This document shows positions 48,974-55,819 of a stretch of 64,000 bases of DNA, in pieces. Position 1 is the first letter of the stretch. Each line of letters starts with the position of its first letter. The notes below the pieces were generated by a model, which did no database searches, was not told the DNA's origin, and saw nothing but the letters and a program-made list of their open reading frames with translations. The translations under genes were made by a program, and so were the position numbers. This DNA is from Prevotella sp. (GTDB lineage Bacteria; Bacteroidota; Bacteroidia; Bacteroidales; Bacteroidaceae), in contig JAEEQH010000005.1 in the NCBI GenBank assembly GCA_016285245.1, positions 62,001 to 126,000 on the forward strand, given 5' to 3'.

Positions 48974-49393
48974 TTACTCATCGTCCTCGTCGTCGAAGAA
49001 GCTCCAGTCGGTCTCCAGCGAAGGGCCCACGAAGGCATCCATGGCGCGACGGTCTTTCTTCGTCGGACGGCCCGTGCCGCGCTGGCGGTTGACGAAGCCG
49101 CTGATGCGGTTCATCTCCAGCAGCTCGTACTGGTCGGGGGTGGTGATGTTCTCGTAGATCTCGGGCACGAGCTTAGCACACACGCGCTGCTCGATGGTCT
49201 TCAGGATACGGAACGAGTAGGTGACGGGCGGCTTGCGAACACTGATCGTGTCGCCCACCTTCACCATGCGCGACGGCTTGACATTAACGTCGTTCACCGC
49301 CACGCGACCGTTCTTGCAGGCGTCGGCGGCGATGGTGCGCGTCTTGAAGATGCGCGCAGCCCACAGCCATTTGTCTATTCGTGCTTCGTTCAT
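48974..49393 (-). CDS. S4-domain RNA-binding protein (Hsp15-like)
   Basis: [20 protein letters not shown] and [20 protein letters not shown] form the S4 RNA-binding module; the [14 protein letters not shown] start is typical of HslR/Hsp15, which binds stalled 50S-nascent chain complexes. A basic middle ([19 protein letters not shown]) and an acidic C-terminus follow. The ATG at 49393 overlaps the pth stop (ATGA), replacing the ORF-track start at 49441. Confidence 0.9.
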   Translation of the reverse strand: MNEARIDKWLWAARIFKTRTIAADACKNGRVAVNDVNVKPSRMVKVGDTISVRKPPVTYSFRILKTIEQRVCAKLVPEIYENITTPDQYELLEMNRISGFVNRQRGTGRPTKKDRRAMDAFVGPSLETDWSFFDDEDDE

Positions 49394-50034
49394 TTTTGCA
49401 CAATAGGGGGTTCTTGCGTCCCGTTGGTAGCAAGCGAGCAAGCTCGAGCGCCGCTGTGCACTTTTCCCTTCCCCAACTTGTTAAACTGGTTCATCGTGAC
49501 GTCGATACCTGCCAGAACAAAGCTGCGGAGGATGTCGACAGCAACATCGACGGCGGGCTGCAGCTCCCGGAGCTCCTCGTCGCTATAGCGGCCCAGCACC
49601 CAGTCTATCTGGCCACCCTGAGGGTAGTCGTTGCCGATGCCCATGCGCAGGCGAGCATAGTTCTGACCGATGAGCTGCTGGATATGCCCCAGTCCGTTGT
49701 GGCCGCCGTTGGAGCCACCGGCCTTCAGGCGGAACTGGCCCAGGGGCAGCGCCACGTCGTCGCTGACGACGAGCAGGCGGCTCTGGTCGATATTCTCCTT
49801 GTTCAGCCAGTAGCGAACGGCATTGCCGCTGAGGTTCATGAACGTCGACGGCTTCAGAAGCACCACCTTACGACCCTTCAGCGACGTCTCGCCGACAAAG
49901 CCGTAACGGCGGTCTTCAAAAACAGTATTGGACGCCTTAGCAAAAGCGTCCAACACCATGAATCCTGTATTGTGGCGGGTCAGCTCATAGTCCGGGCCGA
50001 TGTTTCCCAAGCCAACAAGTAAGTATTTGTCCAA
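49390..50034 (-). CDS. pth: Peptidyl-tRNA hydrolase (non-ATG start)
   Basis: [20 protein letters not shown] (catalytic His), [30 protein letters not shown] (catalytic Asp) and [12 protein letters not shown] are the Pth signatures. The enzyme frees tRNA from dropped-off peptidyl-tRNA. There is no ATG at the N-terminus: the best start is TTG at 50034 (giving [11 protein letters not shown]), immediately next to a heptamer repeat; TTG at 50061, inside the repeat, is the ORF-track choice. The C-terminus has a ~25-residue extension overlapping the S4 gene start. Confidence 0.92.
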   Translation of the reverse strand: MDKYLLVGLGNIGPDYELTRHNTGFMVLDAFAKASNTVFEDRRYGFVGETSLKGRKVVLLKPSTFMNLSGNAVRYWLNKENIDQSRLLVVSDDVALPLGQFRLKAGGSNGGHNGLGHIQQLIGQNYARLRMGIGNDYPQGGQIDWVLGRYSDEELRELQPAVDVAVDILRSFVLAGIDVTMNQFNKLGKGKVHSGARACSLATNGTQEPPIVQK

Positions 50035-50041
50035 ATTGTCA

Positions 50042-50095
50042 ATACAATTATGAATTGTCAATTGTGAATTGTCAATTGTGAATTGTCAATTACCC
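50042..50095. repeat. AATTGTC/AATTGTG heptamers at the rplY-pth junction
   Basis: Units AATTGTC and AATTGTG alternate five times between the rplY stop (TAA within the last unit, 50090-50092) and the pth start. Confidence 0.9.
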
Positions 50096-50692
50096 CTCAG
50101 CCTCAGCAGCAGCGGCAGCCGAACGGGAAGCACGCGTAGCCTTGACAGAGCAGACGACAACCTCGGGAGAGGTAGCAATCTTCAGACCATCGAACTGCAG
50201 GCTGCCAACCTTGATGGCCTTGCCCAGCTGGAGCTCGGTGACGTCGATGTCAAGCTTCTCGGGGATGCTCTTGTAGGGAGCGGTAACGTCGATCTTACGG
50301 ATAGAGAGGTTCAGACGACCACCGTCGCGAACACCCTGAGCGTGACCGGTGAGGTTCACGGGCAGACCAACGGTAATCTCCTTCGTCTCGTTAACCTCGA
50401 AGAAGTCGACATGCAGCAGGGCGTCAGTCGTGGGGTGGAACTGCAGCTCCTTCATGATAGCCTTGTGCTCGGTGCCGTCGATGTTCAGGTTCACAACATA
50501 GACGTGGGGCGTGTAGACAGCCTTACGCAGCTCAGCAAACGGAGCGGCGAAAGCCAGGGCCTCGGGAAGGCCGTTCTCACCCTTCTTCTCACCATACAGA
50601 TTACAGGGAACGAGTCCCTCCTTACGCATCTCACGGCTGGCCTTCTTGCCAGTTGCGGTACGTGCTTTACCGCTTACATTGATTTCTCTCAT
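50090..50692 (-). CDS. rplY: 50S ribosomal protein L25/general stress protein Ctc
   Basis: The 200-residue long form (TL5/Ctc type) has GKARTATGKKASREMRKEGL and PCNLYG at the start, HVYVVNLNIDGTEHKAIMKE and LQFHPTTDALLHVDFFEV, then the C-terminal beta domain (VGLPVNLTGHAQGVRDGGRL). It binds 5S rRNA. The tail is Ala/Arg/Ser-rich (RASRSAAAAAEAEG). It heads the pth run. A TACCTTTG -7 box (minus, 50766-50773) and AAAAATTG octamers lie upstream. Confidence 0.95.
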   Translation of the reverse strand: MREINVSGKARTATGKKASREMRKEGLVPCNLYGEKKGENGLPEALAFAAPFAELRKAVYTPHVYVVNLNIDGTEHKAIMKELQFHPTTDALLHVDFFEVNETKEITVGLPVNLTGHAQGVRDGGRLNLSIRKIDVTAPYKSIPEKLDIDVTELQLGKAIKVGSLQFDGLKIATSPEVVVCSVKATRASRSAAAAAEAEG

Positions 50693-50780
50693 AACTCTTT
50701 GTGTTACTCTAAATTAATACTGTTAATTCACCATCACACGGTGTGCTTTTCGCAGAAAGCGGGTGCAAAGGTACGAAGAA

Positions 50781-50818
50781 AAATTGAAAAATTGAAAAAT
50801 TGAAGGATTAAAAATTAA
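50781..50818. repeat. AAAAATTG 8-bp repeats upstream of rplY
   Basis: Three AAAAATTG units followed by decayed copies (AAGGATTA, AAAATTAA) lie in the divergent region between rplY and nusB, upstream of the rplY -7 box. Confidence 0.65.
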
Positions 50819-50833
50819 AAAATCGCATTTTTC

Positions 50834-50864
50834 TTGCATAATCGACCGAAAATTACTATTTTTG
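50834..50864 (+). promoter_or_regulatory. Promoter of the nusB run
   Basis: TTG (50834-50836), N20, TATTTTTG (50857-50864), 45 nt before the nusB start. Confidence 0.6.
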
Positions 50865-50909
50865 CAAGCGAAAACATAAGCATAGACCAAAAATATATAT
50901 AATAAGTAG

Positions 50910-51848
50910 ATGATAAACCGAGAAATCATACGCATTAAAATCGTTCAGTTAACCTACGCATACTATCAAAACGGTAACAACAACATCGATGCCGCAGAAA
51001 AGGAACTGCTGTTCAGCCTCTCGAAGGCCTACGACCTGTATAACTACCTACTGGCGCTGATGGTGGCAGTATCGAGAGAGGCACGACGACGGCTCGAGGT
51101 GCTACAGACACGTGCTGAGCGCGAAGGCAGCGAGATGCCGTCAGGCAAGTTCGCCTATAACCGCTTTGCCGTACAACTGGAGGAGAACAAACAGCTGCTG
51201 GACTTCACCGAGTCGCAGAAGAAGACATGGAACGACAAGCCAGAGTTCGTCGGACGACTGCTGCAGCAGATAGAGGACAGCCAGATATACAAGGACTACA
51301 TGGCATCCGACGAGGACAGCTATGCCAGTGACCGGGAGCTGTGGCGAAAGCTGTACCGAACGCTGATACAGGAGAACGAAGACCTCGACCAGCTGCTCGA
51401 GGAGGAGAGCCTCTACTGGAACGACGACAAGGAGGTCGTCGACACCTTCGTGCTGAAGACCATCAAGCGATTCGAGGAGCAGAACGGCAAGAACCAGGAG
51501 CTGCTGCCGGAGTACGACAGCGAGGAGGACCGGGAGTTTGCACGCAAGCTGTTCCGCGCCACCATCCTCAATGCCAACGAGTACCAGCGCTATATGTCGG
51601 AAGCCTCCCAGAACTGGGACTTCTCCCGGCTGGCATACATGGACGTCGTCATCATGCAGATAGCCATTGCCGAGATGCTCACCTTCCCCAGCATTCCCGT
51701 CAGCGTCTCAATCAATGAGTATGTGGAGATTGCAAAGTTCTACTCCACCATGAAGAGCGGCGGCTACATCAACGGTATGCTCGATGCCATCGCACGCCAC
51801 CTCATCAAGACTGGCAGGATGATGAAGCATATCGAGAAGAAGAATTAA
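50910..51848 (+). CDS. nusB: Transcription antitermination factor NusB, long Bacteroidetes form
   Basis: At 312 residues it is about twice the length of proteobacterial NusB. The N-terminal IRIKIVQLTYAYYQNGNNNI and the C-terminal FSRLAYMDVVIMQIAIAEML ... FPSIPVSVSINEYVEIAKFY, STMKSGGYINGMLDAIA are the NusB fold. The middle (~90-200) is an acidic helical insertion typical of Bacteroidetes. It binds boxA RNA with NusE in rRNA antitermination. It leads the run nusB-yajC-ybbR-coaE-DUF5606. Confidence 0.93.
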   Translation: MINREIIRIKIVQLTYAYYQNGNNNIDAAEKELLFSLSKAYDLYNYLLALMVAVSREARRRLEVLQTRAEREGSEMPSGKFAYNRFAVQLEENKQLLDFTESQKKTWNDKPEFVGRLLQQIEDSQIYKDYMASDEDSYASDRELWRKLYRTLIQENEDLDQLLEEESLYWNDDKEVVDTFVLKTIKRFEEQNGKNQELLPEYDSEEDREFARKLFRATILNANEYQRYMSEASQNWDFSRLAYMDVVIMQIAIAEMLTFPSIPVSVSINEYVEIAKFYSTMKSGGYINGMLDAIARHLIKTGRMMKHIEKKN

Positions 51849-51924
51849 AAAGTCGCAATTAAGCGCTTTTACAAAACGTTACGACTAAAAGCAATAATCA
51901 AATAGTAAATAACAGTAAATTCCA

Positions 51925-52242
51925 ATGACAAACATTATCTTACAGGCACAAAGTGCACAGGGCGGCGGTATGTCAATGATTATCATGATGGTAGCCATCT
52001 TCGCCATCATGTATTTCTTCATGATCCGACCCCAGCAGAAGAAACAGAAAGAAATCCAGAAATTCCAGAACTCACTGGCGGAAGGCACACAGGTCATCAC
52101 AGGAGGCGGCATCTACGGCACCGTAAAGAAAATTGACCTGGCCAACGGCATCATCGAAGTGAAGATTGCCGACGGCGTCGTCATCAAGGTCGACAAGGGC
52201 TACGTCTTCAAGGACAATGCCAGCACACCGATGCAGAAGTAA
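51925..52242 (+). CDS. yajC: Preprotein translocase accessory protein YajC
   Basis: A 105-residue protein with one membrane helix (MSMIIMMVAIFAIMYFFMI) followed by RPQQKKQKEIQKFQNSLAEG and TQVITGGGIYGTVKKID, the YajC signature. It associates with SecDF-YidC at the inner membrane. The 9-nt gap to the next gene suggests shared translation. Confidence 0.95.
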   Translation: MTNIILQAQSAQGGGMSMIIMMVAIFAIMYFFMIRPQQKKQKEIQKFQNSLAEGTQVITGGGIYGTVKKIDLANGIIEVKIADGVVIKVDKGYVFKDNASTPMQK

Positions 52243-52251
52243 ACAGTAGTC

Positions 52252-53235
52252 ATGAGTCATCTGCGCGCGGGACTACGCCTATTCAGGAGCTTCCTGTTCA
52301 GTAAAACGAACAGGGAGTTTCTGATTTTCTTGTTCTTCCTTGCCATCTCCGGCGTCTTCTGGCTGATCATGGCACTCAACGAGACCTACGAGGAGGAAGT
52401 CAGCTTCCCAGTGCACATCACCGGTGTACCGAAGGATGTCATGCTCACCAGCGACGATGTCGACACCGTTCGCGTCACCATCAGAGATAAGGGCACACAG
52501 CTGATCTCCTATCTCTACGACGAGAACATCCGCCATCTGAAAGTCAGCTTCAAGAACTACGATCGTGGCAACGGCACAGGCATCGTACCAGCCTCCGACC
52601 TTCAGAAGCTGGTTCAGCAACGGCTGGGACAGTCAGCGAAGATTACGGCCATCAAGACCGAACGGTTAAACATATTCTATAACACGGGCGCCAGCAAGCG
52701 CGTGCCCGTGCGATGGAGCGGACGCGTCATCCCCGAGCACTTGTATTTCATCTCACATGTAGGCTACTCCGTCGACAGCGTCACCGTCTACGCCGCAGAG
52801 CGTCAGCTCGACAGCATCAAGACCGTCTATACGGAGCCACTCAACTACGCCGGTTTCCGCGACACCCTCAGCATCAGCTGCCGTCTGCAGCGGAGCGAAG
52901 GTGTCAAGGTGGTCCCCGACCGCATCAACGTCACATTCTACACCGACGTCCTTGCAGAGGTGAGCATCGACGACGTACCCGTCACCGGCATCAATATGCC
53001 CGAGGGCAAGGTGCTACGCACATTCCCATCCCGTGTCAAGGTGACATTTGTCACTGGTGTCAACAACTACAAGAGCCTCAAGGCCAGCGACTTCACGGTC
53101 GTGGCCGACTACAATGAGATCATGCAACGGCCTGCCGAGAAGTGTAACCTCTATCTGAAGCGTACACCATCGGGCATCTCCAGGGCAACTCTGCAGCAGA
53201 CACAGGTAGACTACCTCATCGAGGAGGAAAATTAA
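52252..53235 (+). CDS. YbbR-like domain protein
   Basis: One N-terminal membrane helix (FLIFLFFLAISGVFWLIMAL) is followed by several YbbR-type beta domains (residues ~50-320: EEVSFPVHITGVPKDVML, LDSIKTVYTEPLNYAGFRDT). In other bacteria YbbR (CdaR) can regulate the diadenylate cyclase CdaA, but no cdaA is adjacent here. Its stop codon lies in the first unit of a TAAGCAT repeat. Confidence 0.88.
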   Translation: MSHLRAGLRLFRSFLFSKTNREFLIFLFFLAISGVFWLIMALNETYEEEVSFPVHITGVPKDVMLTSDDVDTVRVTIRDKGTQLISYLYDENIRHLKVSFKNYDRGNGTGIVPASDLQKLVQQRLGQSAKITAIKTERLNIFYNTGASKRVPVRWSGRVIPEHLYFISHVGYSVDSVTVYAAERQLDSIKTVYTEPLNYAGFRDTLSISCRLQRSEGVKVVPDRINVTFYTDVLAEVSIDDVPVTGINMPEGKVLRTFPSRVKVTFVTGVNNYKSLKASDFTVVADYNEIMQRPAEKCNLYLKRTPSGISRATLQQTQVDYLIEEEN

Positions 53236-53281
53236 GCATTAAGCATTGAGCATTAAGCATTAAGCATTAAGCATTAAGCAT
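53233..53281. repeat. TAAGCAT/TGAGCAT heptamers joining ybbR and coaE
   Basis: Seven heptamers in register connect the ybbR stop (TAA, 53233-53235) to the TTG start of coaE at 53281. The same heptamer family forms the menC-menE junction. Confidence 0.95.
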
Positions 53282-53898
53282 TGAAAAAAACTGCTATCAC
53301 AGGAGGCATAGGCAGTGGCAAGAGCTATGTGGCACGGCTGCTGAAACGACGCGGTATCGACGTCTACGACTGCGATGCGGCGGCAAAGCGGCTCATGCGC
53401 CACGATTCGGAACTACGCCGACAACTCACCGCCCTCATAGGCCCAGACTGCTACCTCGTCCCGGAGTCCGGCCCAAACTGTTACCTCGCCTCGGAGTCCG
53501 GCCAACAGCCCACTCTCAACAAGGCGGCCGTAGCACAGTTCCTGCTGGCCAGTGAGGAAAATGCCCACGCCATCGACGCCATCGTCCACCCCGCCGTCTT
53601 CCGTGACTTCGAGGAGAGTGGGCTGCTGTGGCTCGAGTCGGCCATCCTCTACGAATCCGGCGCCAACCGTCTCGTTGACCGCGTCATCGTCGTTACAGCC
53701 CCCGAGGAGGTACGCGTACAGCGCATCATGGCCCGCGACGGACTGAGCCGTGAGAGGGCATTCGAGTGGTTAGGGCGCCAGTGGCCACAGGACGAAGTGC
53801 GCCGCCGTGCCGACTTCGAAATTGTGAACGACGGCATCGCTGACCTCGACAGCCAGATAGATGCCTTCCTCAGTCGATATAACGACATCACGTTATAA
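53281..53898 (+). CDS. coaE: Dephospho-CoA kinase (TTG start)
   Basis: ITGGIGSGKSYVARLLKRRG is the P-loop, YDCDAAAKRLM and HPAVF follow, and ESAILYESGANRLVDRVIVV carries the substrate motif. It phosphorylates dephospho-CoA in the last step of CoA synthesis. The only plausible start is TTG at 53281, which is the first codon after (and partly formed by) the heptamer repeat. Residues ~54-73 contain a duplicated 10-residue unit (GPDCYLVPES, GPNCYLASES) from a 30-nt direct duplication. The C-terminus YNDITL and stop lie in an octamer repeat. Confidence 0.93.
   Translation: MKKTAITGGIGSGKSYVARLLKRRGIDVYDCDAAAKRLMRHDSELRRQLTALIGPDCYLVPESGPNCYLASESGQQPTLNKAAVAQFLLASEENAHAIDAIVHPAVFRDFEESGLLWLESAILYESGANRLVDRVIVVTAPEEVRVQRIMARDGLSRERAFEWLGRQWPQDEVRRRADFEIVNDGIADLDSQIDAFLSRYNDITL
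53440..53499. repeat. 30-bp tandem duplication inside coaE
   Basis: Two 30-bp units starting GGCCCA encode GPDCYLVPES and GPNCYLASES, an insertion relative to the usual CoaE spacing between the P-loop domain and the lid. Confidence 0.8.
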
Positions 53899-53929
53899 CG
53901 ACATCACGTTATAACGAAAGAACGAAAGA
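53879..53929. repeat. ATAACG-family octamers between coaE and DUF5606 gene
   Basis: TTATAACG, ACATCACG, TTATAACG, ACATCACG, TTATAACG, AAAGAACG in register. The coaE stop TAA is in the repeat. Confidence 0.9.
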
Positions 53930-53969
53930 AAAAAGACACATAAAAATAACAACATAACGAAAAACAACA

Positions 53970-54410
53970 ATGAAAGAAACAATTCTGTCTATTGCCGGCA
54001 AGCCCGGCCTCTACAAGTTAGTATCACGCGGCAAGAACAACCTCATCGTCGAGGCACTTGACGCCACACACCGTCGCCAGCCCGCCTTCGCCACGGACCG
54101 CATAACGTCGCTCAACGACATCGCCATGTACACAGAGAGCGACGATGTACCCCTGACAAAGATCCTTGAGAGCATGAAGACCCTCGAGAACGGCAAGAAA
54201 GCCTCCGTCGACTTCAAGAAAGCCTCGGGCGACGAGCTGCGCGAGTACTTCACCAAGGTGCTGCCCGACTGGGACCGCGACCGTGTACAGAATAGCCATA
54301 TCAAGAAGCTCATCCAGTGGTACAACATCCTCATCGAGGCTGGTGTCACCGACTTCGTTGACGCTGAGGAGGCCGAAGCTGAGGAAAGCGAGAAGGCCGC
54401 AGAGGAATAA
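53970..54410 (+). CDS. DUF5606 domain-containing protein
   Basis: MKETILSIAGKPGLYKLVSR and GKNNLIVEALDATHRRQPAF, ITSLNDIAMYTESDDVPLTK are the conserved DUF5606 start found across Bacteroidetes, usually downstream of coaE as here. No function is known. The 146-residue protein has no signal peptide and ends in a Glu/Ala-rich acidic tail. Confidence 0.9.
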   Translation: MKETILSIAGKPGLYKLVSRGKNNLIVEALDATHRRQPAFATDRITSLNDIAMYTESDDVPLTKILESMKTLENGKKASVDFKKASGDELREYFTKVLPDWDRDRVQNSHIKKLIQWYNILIEAGVTDFVDAEEAEAEESEKAAEE

Positions 54411-54489
54411 TAAACTACGGAAGCCACAGAGGAACAGATACAACAAAGCGATAGAGGAATAGATACAACAAAAGCCACACAAAACTCTC

Positions 54490-55677
54490 ATGAAAAGGAT
54501 CTCATTGATGTTTGCCTGCCTGCTCACGGCAGGCATAGCAATGGCTGGTGGCCATTGGGTAGGCACATGGGGTACGGCTCCACAACTTGTCGAACGTCAT
54601 AACAACCCGCCAGCACCGGGACTCGCCAACAACTCGCTGCGCGAGATTGTACAGGTATCCATCGGCGGCAAGAAGGTACGTCTGAAGCTGACTAACGAGT
54701 TCAGTCAGGAACCCACGGAGATCAAGGCCGTAGAACTGGCCATCGCCGAGACCTCCGGCATCAGCAGCGACATCGATGAGGCGACGACCATCAGCCTGAC
54801 CTTCGACGGCAAGCCGTCCGTAACTATCCCCGCTGGCGGACAGGTCGTCTCCGACGCTGTCAAGTTCCCCATCGCTGCCCGTGAGAACGTGGCTATCACC
54901 ATCCACTACGGTGCAGCCTCAGCCACTGTCAGCGGGCATCCCGGCTCACGCACCACGTCGTTTCTGAAGGCTGGGAACACCACCGACTTTACCGGTGCCG
55001 TAAGGACTGACCATTGGTACAACATCCAGACACTCGAAGTATTGGCCCCCAGCAAGGCGGGAGCCGTAGCTATCCTCGGAAACTCCATCACCGACGGCCG
55101 TGGCTCGACCACTAACCAGCAAAACCGCTGGCCCGACGTCCTCTCACGCCGTCTGCTGAAGAACAAGGCCACAAGCCAGATCGGTGTCCTCAATATGGGC
55201 ATCGGCGGCAACTGCGTACTACGCGGCGGTCTGGGACCCACGGGAGAGAAGCGCTATCCGCGTGACCTCTTCGGACAAGAGGGCGTGAAGTGGATTATTC
55301 TCTTCGAGGCTGTCAACGACCTCGGCGGCTCATGGAACGGTGTCGAGACAGCAGATCGTGTCATCGACGTCTACAAGCGTATTATCGATGAAGCACACCA
55401 AAAGGGCATCCGCGTCTTCGGTGCCACCATCACCCCGTTCAAGGGCAACAACTACTACTCTGAAGACCATGAGAAAGGGCGTAGCACACTGAACGAGTGG
55501 ATACGTACCACGAATATGCTCGACGGCGTCATAGACTTTGACCGTGCCGTGCGTAATCCCGAGGACCCCGCCGCCCTCCAGCAGCAGTTCCTCTTCGAGA
55601 ACGACTGGCTCCACCTTAACGCCGTTGGCTATGAGACGATGGGCAACAGCATCGACTTGAATCTCTTTGCAAAGTAA
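54490..55677 (+). CDS. Secreted SGNH/GDSL hydrolase
   Basis: The signal peptide ends GIAMA. A ~150-residue N-terminal beta domain (WVGTWGTAPQLVERHNNPPA, LRLKLTNEFSQE-like strands) precedes the GDSL core AVAILGNSITDGRGSTTNQQ (block I Ser), MGIGGNCVL (block II Gly), FEAVNDLGG (block III Asn) and NDWLHLNAVGYETMG (block V Asp-His). Such proteins are carbohydrate or lipid esterases. It is separated from DUF5606 by a 79-nt spacer with an imperfect ~25-bp direct repeat. Confidence 0.9.
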   Translation: MKRISLMFACLLTAGIAMAGGHWVGTWGTAPQLVERHNNPPAPGLANNSLREIVQVSIGGKKVRLKLTNEFSQEPTEIKAVELAIAETSGISSDIDEATTISLTFDGKPSVTIPAGGQVVSDAVKFPIAARENVAITIHYGAASATVSGHPGSRTTSFLKAGNTTDFTGAVRTDHWYNIQTLEVLAPSKAGAVAILGNSITDGRGSTTNQQNRWPDVLSRRLLKNKATSQIGVLNMGIGGNCVLRGGLGPTGEKRYPRDLFGQEGVKWIILFEAVNDLGGSWNGVETADRVIDVYKRIIDEAHQKGIRVFGATITPFKGNNYYSEDHEKGRSTLNEWIRTTNMLDGVIDFDRAVRNPEDPAALQQQFLFENDWLHLNAVGYETMGNSIDLNLFAK

Positions 55678-55678
55678 A

Positions 55679-55737
55679 GACGTTCTTTTTGCTGCCCTTG
55701 CTATAAAGACGTTCTTTTCGCTGCCCTTGCTAAAAAC
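55679..55737. repeat. 29-bp direct repeat after the GDSL gene
   Basis: AAAGACGTTCTTTTTGCTGC... and AAAGACGTTCTTTTCGCTGC... follow each other directly, with one mismatch in the quoted part, between the GDSL stop and the terminator. Confidence 0.8.
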
Positions 55738-55778
55738 AAATCTCCGAGACTACTGAAGTCCCGGAGATTTTTGTTTTT
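55738..55778. terminator. Terminator after the GDSL gene
   Basis: AAATCTCCG-GACT / AGTC-CGGAGATTT forms a long stem followed by TTGTTTTT. A-rich sequence on the other side suggests it may also serve the convergent barrel gene. Confidence 0.75.
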
Positions 55779-55819
55779 ATAATAATCGTGTTTGTGTTGA
55801 TTCTTTCAAGCTGGCTTTT

